Source of the DNA: Notolepis coatsorum
Taxonomy: Eukaryota > Chordata > Actinopteri > Aulopiformes > Paralepididae
NCBI GenBank assembly: GCA_963971535.1
Contig: OZ020591.1
Location: 20,043,790-20,107,789 of the forward strand
Reading direction: 5' to 3'
Length of the DNA stretch: 64,000 nt
Part shown: piece by piece, positions 32,659 to 43,888 of the stretch
How the letters are laid out: every line of letters begins with the position of its first letter
Numbering within the stretch: the first letter of the stretch is position 1
Translations under genes and position numbers: made by a program
The notes under the pieces: model-generated
Told to the model about the DNA's origin: nothing
What the model saw: only the letters and a program-made list of their open reading frames with translations
Databases searched by the model: none

Positions 32659-35399
32659 AATTCGAGGAGTCAATCAAATACACGAACGGGAGATATGAGG
32701 TTCGGTTGCCATGGAGAGAGGAACAGGTGATCATCGCTGATAACTACGCCACAGCTGAGAGTAGATTTGCTCACCTGGTAAGAAGATTCCATAGCAACCC
32801 CGTACTGTACCATAAATATAATGACGTCATCCAAGAGTATCTAGCCGAGGGAATAGTAGAAATAGTAGAACAGGTGCAGCCCAAACAGTCAGAGAACCCT
32901 ATCTACTATTTACCCCATCATGCTGTAATTAGAGATCAAAGAGAAACTACTAAATTAAGAGTAGTATTTGATGCGTCTTCACATGGAAGAGATTGTCGGT
33001 CTCTTAACGAGTGTCTCCAAACCGGCCCCAATTTAAATCCAGACCTGTTAGGCATTCTAGTCAGATTTAGACAGTATAAAGTGGCCCTCATGTCAGACAT
33101 TACGAAGGCCTTCCTTCAGATCTCTCTAAACGAACAGGACAGAGATGCACTGAGATTTCTCTGGACCACCGGAGACACATTGTCAATGGACCAGATCAGC
33201 ATTCTGAGAATGACACGAGTTCCATTCGGAGTGTCCTCCAGTCCATTTCTATTAGCAGCCACAATTCGTCATCATCTAAAGAAATACGAGAATAAATATC
33301 CAGAGGTCGCAAAAACCCTAGATGAGTGTCTCTACGTAGATGACTATATCTGCGGTGCTCACACAGTAGAGGAGGCTTTAAAAATCACTCAAACAGCCAA
33401 GGAGATCATGTCTGAAGCTGGAATGGATTTGTGCAAGTGGAAAACGAATTCAAATGAGCTGCAAAGAGAATGGACACAACAAGTGAAAAATGAACAGGTG
33501 GAAGTCAAAAGCCAAACGCCAATGAAAGTGTTAGGGCTGACATGGAGAACAGAAACAGACTACTTTGTGTTTGAAATGAAGGATTTTATTGAACATTTAA
33601 AAGACAAAAAAAACACGAAGAGAGGAGTTCTCCAATCCGCAGCACGAATCTTTGACCCAATAGGTTTTTTATCCCCATTTAGCATTAGGGTAAAATGCAT
33701 GTTCCAAAAAATGTGGGAACGGGGTCTCGACTGGGACGCACAGCTCCCAGATGACCTCTCCGAAAAATGGAACCAATGGTGCGCTGAAATTCCTGATTTA
33801 GGCTCTATAGCCATAAGCAGAAGTTACACTTCAGAACTGCAGAATAGTGACGACACGCTTTTAGATAAAGAGATCCACATATTCTGTGATGCGAGTGAAA
33901 AAGCTTATTGTGCAGTAGCCTATTTGCGCACAACAGATATAGATGGAAAATGCGCCACTAGTCTAATAACGGCCAAAACTAAAGTTGCTCCATTAAAGAA
34001 AATAACCCTACCTCGACTAGAACTGATGGGAGCTTTGATAGGGTCTAGACTAGGAAAGTTTGTATGTGAACAATTAAAAATGCCTGAAATCAAGACACAC
34101 TATTGGACAGACTCAATGATCGCTCTCCATTGGATCAAAGGCACGGCTAAACAATGGAAGCCGTTCGTTCAGAACCGAGTGATCGAAATTCAGAACCTGA
34201 CCCTCCCAGAGAACTGGGGGCACTGCCATGGAGCAGAGAACCCGGCCGATCGCGGCACACGGGGCTCCAGCGTAAAGACGCTAAAAGATGAGTCTCTGTG
34301 GTGGCACGGGCCACAGTGGTTAAGAGAGCCAACCGGAAAAAGTATGTCAAAAGATGATATTGATGAAGGAGTGAATTTGGAGGAGTGTGTGGTGCAAAGC
34401 CAGATAGTGAAAGAGGAGAAAACAAGTATGTGTTTGGGCCCGCTATTTGACCTGGGAAAACACAGCAAACTCAACCGAGTCCTGCGCGTCACAGCGTGGA
34501 TCCTGCGTTTTACAAACAATACACAGAAGAAAGAAAAAAAGAAATCTGGTCCGCTGTGCGCAGAGGAAATCAGAGAGGCGGAGAAATACTGGACAAAACT
34601 CTCCCAAACAGAAAGCTTCCCAAAAGAACAATCAGATTTGTTAAATGGAAGAGAAGTGCATAGAGGCTCAAAATTTATGAGCCTAAAACCGTTCATGGAT
34701 AATGAAGGGCTTCTGCGCGTCGGAGGACGGCTTCAGGAAACCAACTGGGATTACGCACAGAAACACCCTCTCATACTGTCCGGGACTAACCCCTTCTCCT
34801 TGCTGGCCATTAAGAGAGCGCACAATGATGTATTCCACTCTGGTTTACAAGACACCTTGACACAGGTGAGAGAACAGTTTTGGATATTAAGAGGACGCCA
34901 GTTGGTGAAGAAAATGGTAAAACAGTGTCTCGTCTGTCGAAAAAGTAAATTAAAAGCAGGCCAACAATGTACTGCGCCCTTGCCCAAAGATAGGGTGACA
35001 GAGGCCCAGCCGTTCGAAGTAACAGGTGTAGATTTCGCAGGGCCATTATATGTAAAGCCCCAGAATAAAAAGGCATATGTAGCTTTATTTACTTGTGCAG
35101 TGACAAGAGCTGTGCATTTAGAAATAGTATCAGACCTCAGCACAGATTCATTTCTTTTGGCCTTTAGACGATTTGTGGCCCGACGAGGAATCTGTACCAC
35201 GATATATTCAGACAACGCAAAAACATTCAAGCGTGCAGACAAAGATCTGAGAGCTATGTATAATTTGATAAAGGATACGAAGATACAGGAGTTCTTTGCA
35301 GGGAAAATGATCACCTGGAAATACATAGTAGAACGGGCAGCTTGGTGGGGTGGGATTTGGGAACGCATGGTGAGGTCAGTGAAGCCAAGGTGTGCTTAA
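32547..35399 (+). CDS. Pao/BEL pol: reverse transcriptase, RNase H, integrase
   Basis: The open frame overlaps the end of gag-protease by 112 bp; the real pol sequence starts within the overlap, not at its first ATG. Reverse transcriptase shows LRVVFDASSHG, MSDITKAFLQI and the active site YVDD (about residue 262). RNase H has FCDAS, LELMG and WTDSMIALHW. Integrase has an HHCC finger (HNDVFH...CLVCRKSK) and DDE-type residues in GVDFAGP, YSDNAKTF and VERAAWWGG. The frame ends prematurely at 35399 because of a small insertion near 35385 (an extra CCAAG). Confidence 0.85.
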   Translation: MVSARNCHNGDDVCHRDSRRGRDAREHGSADAADALLKFEESIKYTNGRYEVRLPWREEQVIIADNYATAESRFAHLVRRFHSNPVLYHKYNDVIQEYLAEGIVEIVEQVQPKQSENPIYYLPHHAVIRDQRETTKLRVVFDASSHGRDCRSLNECLQTGPNLNPDLLGILVRFRQYKVALMSDITKAFLQISLNEQDRDALRFLWTTGDTLSMDQISILRMTRVPFGVSSSPFLLAATIRHHLKKYENKYPEVAKTLDECLYVDDYICGAHTVEEALKITQTAKEIMSEAGMDLCKWKTNSNELQREWTQQVKNEQVEVKSQTPMKVLGLTWRTETDYFVFEMKDFIEHLKDKKNTKRGVLQSAARIFDPIGFLSPFSIRVKCMFQKMWERGLDWDAQLPDDLSEKWNQWCAEIPDLGSIAISRSYTSELQNSDDTLLDKEIHIFCDASEKAYCAVAYLRTTDIDGKCATSLITAKTKVAPLKKITLPRLELMGALIGSRLGKFVCEQLKMPEIKTHYWTDSMIALHWIKGTAKQWKPFVQNRVIEIQNLTLPENWGHCHGAENPADRGTRGSSVKTLKDESLWWHGPQWLREPTGKSMSKDDIDEGVNLEECVVQSQIVKEEKTSMCLGPLFDLGKHSKLNRVLRVTAWILRFTNNTQKKEKKKSGPLCAEEIREAEKYWTKLSQTESFPKEQSDLLNGREVHRGSKFMSLKPFMDNEGLLRVGGRLQETNWDYAQKHPLILSGTNPFSLLAIKRAHNDVFHSGLQDTLTQVREQFWILRGRQLVKKMVKQCLVCRKSKLKAGQQCTAPLPKDRVTEAQPFEVTGVDFAGPLYVKPQNKKAYVALFTCAVTRAVHLEIVSDLSTDSFLLAFRRFVARRGICTTIYSDNAKTFKRADKDLRAMYNLIKDTKIQEFFAGKMITWKYIVERAAWWGGIWERMVRSVKPRCA

Positions 35400-35565
35400 G
35401 AAAGGTGTTAGGAAAAGCGTTTTTGACATTTGAAGAGCTTCAAACGTTGCTTACTGAAGTGGAGGCTGTTGTCAATTCAAGACCCCTCACCTTCACACAC
35501 GCAGAGTGCGGAGAGCCTGCTCCGCTAACCCCAGCCCACTTCTTGGTGGGACAGAGACTCACGAC

Positions 35566-36784
35566 TAGGGATGCCCCCCGGACCCCGGTTTTAAACGGGA
35601 ACCGGTACTATATTAGAAAATACCGGAGTATTTATAAGCTCCGACGTCCTCGGTACTGCTATCGATACTCTAGAGAAATTATTATTATTATTATTATTAT
35701 TATTTAAAAGTTGCGAACGATCTCTCCTCTCTCTGTCTCTGCACGAGAAGCGAGTCGCAGCGAGTCATTATTACACACACTCCTCGCGAGTCGCGCTACA
35801 CATACATACGGGTACTCCTTAATGAAAGCGCTGTCAATAGTATGCAGCTGCAGCACGTCAGACCGCAGCGCTTACAAGCCCCACACATACAAGCCCCGCA
35901 CACCTGATGTGCTGCAGCTGGAAGCATCTCAGCGCTGTCTCCGTGCTGACGCGCGCTGCACACAGACACAGACAGCTCTGCATGGACTGAGTCGTGATGG
36001 CGGATAGAGCGAAGCGTTCACAAGTGCAACAAAACATTTGCCAGTAAGGGTGGCAATACGAGCAATCTATCAAAACATTTGTTTGCAAAACACTATATTA
36101 GTTTGCAGAAATGCGCCGTATTCGACTGCCTTGCGCGCAGTGGTCCATCTGCATCCACGTCCACTGCAGCCGGTAAGCCAAGATACGGAGTTTCCTAGGC
36201 TAATAACGAATTATTACAAATAGGCTAATAAACAAAATAATTGTTTAGCTACAAATACTACAATCTAAAAACTTTTTATAGATCGTCAAGCTGAGGTCAG
36301 CCACCAATGTGTCCCAGTGAGCCCACCACACATCCTCCCTCTACCTCCACCACCCAAAGTCCTTTCTCCCTAGCAGCTAGAGGAAAGATGACAGAGGATA
36401 GGGTGAACGAGTGTCACAGGGCTGTGACAAAGTTTGTTGTCAAAGGCCTGCACCCGTTCTCTACAGTGGAGTCCAAGGACTTTAGGTAACAACTAATCAT
36501 TCAGTGTATATCGTTTTTTTTGTATACATAGTTGTCTAACTTGTCTGTTGTTGTTATAAGTTATTATTGAAGCAGCTATTCCCACCACTCCACACAAATG
36601 TACAATAATTCAATCATTTCTAATCTTTACTGTAGGGAGATGACCAATGCTCTCAACTGCAAATATAAAAATCATAAAAAAATTATCAAAAAGAACCGAT
36701 AAGAGTATCGATAAAGTACCGAACCGTTAAGCAGTATCGATAGGAGTAGTAGTATCGATAAAATCCTAACGATACCCATCCCTA
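35566..36784 (+). mobile_element. hAT (ZBED-type) element with 8-bp TSD CTCACGAC
   Basis: The termini are TAGGGATGCCCCCCGGACCC at 35566 and ACGATACCCATCCCTA ending at 36784. CTCACGAC is at 35558-35565 and 36785-36792. It is 1,219 bp, an internally deleted member of the family at 10469-17063. Because it interrupts the young Pao/BEL copy, it moved more recently than that insertion. Confidence 0.93.
35997..36655 (+). pseudogene. ZBED-type hAT transposase exons, incomplete
   Basis: An ATG at 35997 opens a BED-finger exon with a deletion. The family sequence continues as HKCNKTFASKGGNTSNLSKH in another frame, then splits at the following intron. A later exon (about 36300-36486) encodes ECHRAVTKFVVKGLHPFSTV, typical of ZBED hAT transposases. 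It ends at donor TTTAGGTAACAA, with an acceptor TACTGTAG at about 36635 followed by EMTNALN. The catalytic core and dimerisation domain are missing. Confidence 0.7.
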
Positions 36785-37162
36785 CTCACGACCCTACCTC
36801 CACTGCCCACTCCCCCCAATTACCACGCTAATGCTGACGCAGCTAAGCTCAACAAACGGTTACAATACCGTCAGAGACTGATCAACGGATACTGGATTCG
36901 ATGGAAGAAGGATTATTTAATGGAGCTGAGATCAGCACACACAGCATCGAACAAGCCCAGCACATTCAAGGTGGGCGACCTGGCTTTACTGCACAAAGAC
37001 AAACAGCCAAAGCATATGTGGAAAATGGGTCGCATTGAACAGGTGTTCGTAGGACGGGACGGAAAGGTTCGTTCATGTTAGTTAAAACTCCCCAAGAATC
37101 TGGTCCTGAAGAGACCGGTACAGCTGCTGTACCCCTTGGAACTAGAAGAATGATGACACCAT

Positions 37163-37181
37163 GGGAGTTTGGGGGGGAGTT
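37163..37181 (+). other. Polypurine tract of the Pao/BEL element
   Basis: GGGAGTTTGGGGGGGAGTT lies directly before the 3' LTR, where plus-strand DNA synthesis is primed. Confidence 0.7.
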
Positions 37182-37697
37182 TGTTGTGACTTTTTGATAG
37201 TAATATATAATTTGAACAGCTTGAAATATATCATTTATTATTGTAACAAAAGGTGTAATCGAATTGGCATAATATGTTTTATAATAGCCTAAATGGAGAT
37301 TCACGTTAAATTGTTTATCATATTGTTTAGAATTAGATTGCATTATAGACTAGATTCTGTAACGCACCATTTTTGCCCCCAGTGGGAAGTCAGCTGCGCG
37401 CAGGCCTAGACCACACAATTGAACGCTAATTAGCAACGCGTGCCACCTGTAAAAGGGTGTGTTTGATCCTTCGGGAGAAGTTAGTTGACAGAATGTTTGT
37501 TAGAATAAGCTATGCCTCGCTGCTGCTCTGCTCTAGAAAAACCTGTAAAGGGAGAAACGAATTAAATGGAATGGAATTGAGAACTGCATTTCTGCCTCTT
37601 GGTCGTCAATGAAACATGAAGAACAAAAACTGTGAAATATGAATAATCATACGTGTTTAAATAAGAAGAGGATTTGGAACAGTTTATTGTGCAAACA
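37182..37697 (+). mobile_element. 3' LTR of the Pao/BEL retrotransposon
   Basis: 516 bp, TGTTGTGAC to GCAAACA, the partner of 30170-30686. The right TSD CAGCT is at 37698-37702. After it the interrupted LINE 3' UTR continues with GGCACCAAAGTGCTTCATAA. Confidence 0.93.
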
Positions 37698-37905
37698 CAG
37701 CTGGCACCAAAGTGCTTCATAAGCAGGTTGATAAAAACAAAATAATGTGATGCAAGGTATAAGATTAAAAACATAGTAAAGCAATGAAAGCAACAAAAAC
37801 AAAACAATATGGTGCAAGATATAAGATTAAAAACATAATAAAGCAATGAAAGCAATAAAAACTGGTAGGACACAGTAAAACAAAGAGGATAGAAGGGTCA
37901 GGGGT

Positions 37906-38460
37906 CTAGTGGTGATTAAGTAGGGGGGAGGCCAAGGAGAACAGGTAGGTTTTCAAGAGTGATTTAAAAGCCTGCACGGTCTGGGCGGTCCGTACGCTGA
38001 GGGGGAGGCTGTTCCACAATCTAGGCGCTGCGGTGGAGAAAGCTCTGTCTCCCCTAGTCTTGAGCCTGGTTCTGGGCACCACCAATAGCAGCTGGTCAGC
38101 TGATCTGAGGGATCGGTGGGGGGTGTGGCGGTGCAAGAGCTCGGACAGATAGGGAGGAGCCGTGCCATTTAATGATTTAAAAACATTTAGGGCTCATTTA
38201 AAATTGATCCTAAAGCTAACAGGCAGCCAGTGGAGCGAGGCCAAAACTGGGCTGATGTGTTTGTGTTTTCTTGTTTTGGTGAGGAGCCGTGCGGCTGCGT
38301 TCTGCACCAGTTGTAGGCGGCGGAGGAGGGATTTGTCGATGCCCGTGTACAGAGCATTGCAGTAGTCGAGGCGAGTGGTGACAAAGGCATGTATCACCGT
38401 CTCTAGGTTACTTTGGGAGAGGTATGTCTTTGTCTTCGCCAGGAGTCTAAGGTGGAAAAA
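37906..38460 (-). pseudogene. C-terminal coding part of the large LINE
   Basis: The minus-strand frames encode the conserved fish LINE end: VTTRLDYCNALYTGI and LQLVQNAAARLLT (about 38390-38280), then in another frame RAFSTAAPRLWNSLPLSV and a C-terminus near 37906. It joins upstream to the 44512 side of the 6-kb insertion. Confidence 0.75.
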
Positions 38461-38463
38461 ACT

Positions 38464-38752
38464 TTAGGTTATGGCTATAACCAAGTTCTGTTAGTTAGGG
38501 GTGACGCTTGGCATCACTACTGCACTTCCTCGCGTACGTGCACGCGCACTGAATAAATTCCACAAATGTACCTTTAATACCAGTATTAGTCTGACCACAC
38601 CCCTCATCAGCTTACCTTCATAAGCAGGTGTGTGGTCACCTGCTCTCCTCCTTCCCAAGCTTTCACCACAAGGTGAGGTCAAGGGCTGCAGCGGCCGTCT
38701 GATGCCAAGCGTCACCCCTAACTAACAGAACTTGGTTATAGCCATAACCTAA
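38464..38752. mobile_element. Palindromic-ended 289-bp unit at the left end
   Basis: TTAGGTTATGGCTATAACC at 38464 is mirrored by GGTTATAGCCATAACCTAA ending at 38752, with about 53 bp of near-perfect inverted repeat. Its interior is the same sequence as the right arm of the 6-kb element. It may be a deletion derivative of the same family inserted at or fused to the larger copy. Confidence 0.6.
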
Positions 38753-39282
38753 CGTTCTGTTTCGTTAAGGGGCTCCGCTTGGCATCACTACTGCACAAGG
38801 GGAGGCCAAGCGGAGCCGCTGGCTGACAAATACACCCCGCTGACAGCCCCCCAAAACCATCAGAACAGGGAGGGCCGAGCCCCCCCGACCCCCCCTAATG
38901 GAGGGTATCCCCCCTATTAGGGGCTTCACGGGAAGGCGACGGACCCGACCGTGCGAAGAGGCACTCAAGCAACTCAACGCACAGGGTGAGCAGACCGTGG
39001 CTTGACCCCACAACTACACACACGCACAACCCGCATGCCACCCGGGAACGAACGGAGGAACAACCTCGTTACTGCCCCCAGAATCACGGGGTCAAGGGCA
39101 AACCCAACCCCGTGGCAAGGCCGTAGCAGCGGAGCGCGAAGGCAGACCCAGACCCACCAAAAGGACTGGACTCCCTGGAATGGGGGCCCGGAGAAGTCCA
39201 TGATGCCAGCATCAAGACCCCACCAGGTGGGCACGTAGTGCCCCGCCCCCCACATCGCCAGCGTATTCGGACAAAGGCCCCT

Positions 39283-39401
39283 CAGTTACTGCACCTGGCA
39301 TTCCCAGGCGGTAACCCAACCAAGTACTAACCAGGCCAGAACCTGCATAGCTTCCGAGATCGGACGAGATCGGGCGTGTTCAGGTCGGTACGGCCGTAAG
39401 C
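39283..39401 (-). other. 5S rRNA-like sequence, copy 1 (pseudogene)
   Basis: The minus strand starts GCTTACGGCCGTACC and follows vertebrate 5S rRNA through GATCTCGGAAGCTATGCAGG, CTGGTTAGTACTTGG and CCGCCTGGGAATGCC, about 119 bp. Differences from canonical 5S lie throughout, including in the internal promoter region (GGGTTACC where GGGAGACC is usual). A functional 5S gene is unlikely. Confidence 0.75.
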
Positions 39402-40063
39402 CGAGCGGGCCCTGTCCCCCCAATAGTACACCGCCTGGCACACTGACCCCGCAGAACAGGCAGTCAGCATGGCCGTAAGCACACAAAAAAGGTTAACCAA
39501 CGGAAGCAGGCAGCGCACCGGGGAAAAACCAGGCAACAGGCTGTCAACCCTAGCCTGGAGACTGCGGACGAGACAGGCGCCAGAGGGGACAGCTGAACAC
39601 AGCTGCCCCGGCGGAAGGGGCGTATGCTGGCGTTGTTGCATGACCAAGCCTCCATTTAAAAACCCCCACCCAGAGGGGTTGAGGCAGAGAAGGCTGACAC
39701 GATTGGCAGACGTCATGAACGTGCAGGGGCACCCTCAACCGGGTAACCCGGGAGTTGACACTGCTCCAACACACCAGGGAATCAACCACCTCGGTGTTAC
39801 CCAATGCGGTGGTTGTTCCTATAACCCCTCAAGAAAAAACTCCAAAACACACCTGCGGGTACACACCGGCTATACCGCAGTACAAGTGTCTCAGTTTCCA
39901 AAAAAGGGTTAACCCAGGCCTACGGGTCGACGAACATTACCTCGGACCGGGCCTGGCTATACGGGAAGCACAGGGTCACCAGAGGAGGTCAAAGACCACC
40001 CCCAACAGGCCCCTCTTCGCCATGCGTGAGAGAGGAGTGAAAAATAATGGAGAACCAGCCCCT

Positions 40064-40182
40064 AAGCACACCGTACTTGGTATTCCCAGGCGGTCTCCCA
40101 ACCAAGTACTAACCAGGACCAACCTGTGTAGCGGCCGAGATCCGACGAGATCGAGCGTGTACAGGTTGGCATGGCCGTAAGC
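40064..40182 (-). other. 5S rRNA-like sequence, copy 2 (pseudogene)
   Basis: The minus strand begins GCTTACGGCCATGCC and matches 5S rRNA over its whole length of about 119 bp, with the box C region TTAGTACTTGGTTGGGAGAC intact. The middle has changes (GGCCGCTACACAGG). It is about 660 bp from copy 1 and in the same orientation; the sequence between the two is not 5S-like. Confidence 0.75.
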
Positions 40183-43100
40183 CATTACGACAGTGCTGAG
40201 TAAAAACGTACCCAACCAGGGTCTCCATAGCGCTTAACCCTGTGACACCCGGACCGACCTGGCATTTTTCCCCCTGAAAAAAGCCCAAGTCCCTCAGGGT
40301 ACCAGAACAGCAGATCTGCATCCCCGGCGGACAACGGGTTCAACTGATCCGGTCCAGCGTGACCAGAACCAGTCCCGTGCCCTAACCACGCCGACCTGCC
40401 AACTCCAGGAGAAAGGGCAGATATGCGTGTCGATCTTAACATGAAAAAGAAGGCGCCACCCAGACGTTCGGCCGAACCGCGCCTGGTGGCCCACCCCAAG
40501 GGCGTGAGACCCCTCTACATATGTTCAGATCCATTCCGTCATCAACCCCCAGACATGAACGAGAATCCGTCGAAAAACCAACCCAGGTCATGGGACTTGG
40601 TCGTCGGAAGAGGAAAAACCCCCATCTCAGTTGCTTTATAAAAACGCCGTTTCAACCACAAGCAACCAAGGCGTGCCAGTCAGTCGCCTGTTTACAGCGA
40701 GCTAGCACTATACGTGCGTCGGGACACACCCCCATCAATGAACAGGCTATTTAGACCTGTCATTGAATCCCCAAGGCGCCCAGGGGAACGACAAGAGGGG
40801 TGTGACACTCCCTAACTCCAAAACTTTTTGAATAGAAAAGAAGGAAGCATCAACAGTATGTATCCCAGTCTACACAGCCAGGGGTAAAAATTGTTCACAT
40901 TCTTACATCCCACCACCCTCCCATAGGAAGGAGACGGGGATCCCCAGAGAGACTTCCCACGCGAGCTGTACAGATTGAAAAGAATATATTGCACCTTGAG
41001 CCATGTAAAAAATCGGTTTTAGGGCTCTCCGGGGAAGAGGCACTGAACCCATACACACTCAATAATCGAATTGAATCGAAAACATATACAATAGAATAGG
41101 ACCCGTCTAGAGGGTCCACTCACTTTGACAATCTGAGGAGGAAGGCTCTGTACTCAGATGGAGGCTCCCTCACATGGAAGAAGAAGTCCGAACTCACAGA
41201 AGGCCCGAATAGGCACTTGGTGAGGAGGAGCCCTGACCACCCCCCTGAAACAGATCCATCACATGGACCTGAACAGCACACGGAAGTCCTACCAACAGAG
41301 ACGCGCACGGTGACGTACTCTATGGTGGGGGAATTCCTGCGGTGCACACGCCCAATATACCAGGCCGTGGGACCAGGAACTCCCCCCCCCCCCCCCCGTA
41401 ACGTGCCAAACCGCCACGTGACGGGAACCTTGAAGGACAGGGGGTGTACCCCTGACCGACAGAAACAAGGGGGAGAGGAAAGGTTACCAGTTCACCCCTT
41501 TACGACCCCACACCCATGATACGATGTAATGACAAAAAGAGAATATGACACAGTCATAGTCAGCTCTATGAAGCGTTTTGACAGCTCCACACAGCGCATG
41601 AGCTAACCTGCTATCTGATTTTTACTAAGGAAAAACACAGAATAGAGAGGGCTCTAAGAGCCCCGGTCCAACATACACATGTGCTTCTGTGGCCAGTCCA
41701 ACCCAGTTGTAGGTCACATGACACACACAACCCATCATCACCAACAAAAAATGGCAAACACACTCAACAGAGGAACGCCGTTTTTCACAATGAGAGAATA
41801 CATCATTCTCGATTAGTATCGGCCACAGGCCTTGCTAAGCACACACGACAGCGACCAAACCATTTTTTCTTTTAGGAAAATAAAGTTTCTCCAGCAGATT
41901 TAGCACAACCTCAGCAATCAAGCTAAGAGTTACATCGCATCCCTACCACACAAAAGACACAAATAGTGCACAAACATGTCTGATAGGAGGATGAAAAAGT
42001 CCCCAGGGAACCGGGGGGAAACACAATCCTCTTATTTTACCCTCAATACGGCCAGTTAAAACAGGAAAACCTGTTAATATGTGAACACACTGTTCATTGT
42101 CATCACAGGCCGAGAAAAGAACATTCTTTCACTCACTTGTCACCAAGCATAGCTTCATAGGTTAGTTACCTTAGTTGTGAGTACACGGTACATATAAACA
42201 CCATGATGTTTCTCACACAACAACCAGATCATTACATCCCGATTTGCACGGAGAAGCTAACTGCCAGTGACAAAAACAGCTCACACATAACCCGCGCCGT
42301 ATCCCAAATGCATTGCAGCAACACACGTTTTGGGAAAAACATCGTTATTCACAATACATTCAGAAAAGTAAAACCAGAAAACGTGTTATAAGGTCTGGTC
42401 AAACCTGTTCCTACCCGGAACGTAGATCAGCGAAGTGCAGTCACAGACACCGTAGGAACACAGCCGCTCCTGTGTTGTTCGAACTGGGCAGCGTCGCCGC
42501 TCCAACCCGCACTACAGTCCTTTGTCGATGCAACCTTGCCGTCCTGGCTCAGGGCAAGGTCGACGAAACATCCCCTGTCAAGGATGACGTCGTAGTCAAG
42601 AGTGTAAAACATGTTAAAATCAAAGCACGTTCAACAGAATAGCATCAAGCTAACGGCCGCTCCAACCGTTCGGGTGCCACTGCTTCTGCTCGCGAGACGC
42701 CGAGCTAACGACGCACGCGATCAGAAGCGAGCTCACGGCGGCGCGCGAGAAGCTAAGCTACCCCGCGCCAGACCATGGCCTATAGCAGCAAGCTAACGTT
42801 ACCTAGCGATCACGACATGCTAGCACCGCAGCTAACAGCTGTGAGCAGGCCATGCAGCGATCCCAGCAGGCTAACGCAGCAGTTAACAGCTGACTGGCTA
42901 ACCGTAAGCTAAGCAACTATCAACTGAACCTGTAAACAATGACATAACACTCACCCAGACAGGCCGCCGTTCTGAACCTCTCCTCACTTTTTAAGAGAAA
43001 AGAGAAAACAAGATGTCAACAACGCTTCACAACGGTGATTTTACCAACACCCGACGGAATCAGCACAATACCAACTGGCCTGTGTAGCTGACTTTGAACA

Positions 43101-43301
43101 TGGATCTGCCGCTATCGCACATCCATGCACATATCCCCTCGTGAAGGAATACTCTCATTTGGATATGAAAGATGGGGCCTTAACACGGTGACAGAGAGAA
43201 TCCACTCGTCCAAAACACACAGGGATCACCAGTGTTAATGGTCGCGGCCCACTAGTTAAAACTATAATGGTCTTCAGACCAAGGTCTTCTGTCGCCTAGG
43301 T
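40183..43301. other. Interior of the 6-kb element, no recognised gene
   Basis: No ORF here has a recognisable family, and the longest frames are shadows of one another. Around 42640-42960 it is GC-rich with CTAACG/AGCTAAC motifs like those near promoters elsewhere in this genome. A C-run is at about 41382-41397. Whether this is element sequence or captured host DNA cannot be told by eye. Confidence 0.5.
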
Positions 43302-43403
43302 CAGTGGTTCCCAAAGTCGGGGTCGCGACCCAAAGGTGGGCCGCGAGCAGCCACGGGTGGGCCGCGAGATGATTAAAAAAAAATAATAATAAATAAAAAA
43401 TTA

Positions 43404-43434
<31 letters not shown>

Positions 43435-43888
43435 GTTTTTTTTTTGTCAGGCCACTGAACTTAGAAGCAGGCCAGGACAGTGTTTCTAGTTGTATTCTAA
43501 AATTCTATTCTATTGTATTCTAAAATGTGACTATATGGTTTTATATTAACTTAATAAATAAACAAAAACGAAAAATCTACTTATTTCAACGAACATTTCA
43601 AACTAAATAACAGATTATGCACATAAAACGCTGAAAACAACCGAAGCAACAATAGTATTTTAATGAGGCTATTATTATTATCATTATTATTTTGCAACAA
43701 GTTAGCCCTCTCATAAATAGCACATATAAATTAATAACTAACTTGAACTAACTTAATAGGATTGAAGTGATATTTGGCTTAAAAAATCGGTCGCCTGGCA
43801 AAAAAAAAAGCCAGACGATGTGCATTGGGCCGCGGCTCTCTGACGCCTTATTTTCTGGGCCCCGGCCTGAAAAGTTTGGGAACCCCTG
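43302..43888. mobile_element. hAT MITE with 8-bp TSD GCCTAGGT
   Basis: The termini are CAGTGGTTCCCAAAGTCGGG at 43302 and AAGTTTGGGAACCCCTG ending at 43888. The TSD GCCTAGGT is at 43294-43301 and 43889-43896. It is an inverted relative of 17559-18113. Non-coding. Confidence 0.92.

Larger units (their letters stand above)
35386..37153 (+). pseudogene. Pao/BEL integrase C-terminus, broken by a hAT
   Basis: After the frameshift near 35385 the integrase continues (KVLGKAFLTFEELQTLL, VNSRPLTF) to 35565. There the 35566-36784 hAT interrupts it; it resumes at 36785 in the same frame, because insert plus TSD is a multiple of three. The last part is the DUF5641 domain found at the end of Pao pol (FKVGDLALLHKDKQPKHMW). 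An in-frame TAG at 37079-37081 breaks it again before the natural stop at 37151-37153. Confidence 0.82.

Noticed and set aside
39283-40182. Functional 5S rRNA genes
   Set aside because: Both copies have many substitutions, lie isolated inside a repeat element and are not in a tandem 5S array.
42640-42960. CpG-rich block as a gene promoter
   Set aside because: There is suggestive base composition only; no linked exon or TATA/initiator arrangement could be supported.
38754-43300. GC-rich ORFs as host genes
   Set aside because: The frames overlap on several strands, have no domains or splice structure, and lie inside an insertion between LINE coding segments.
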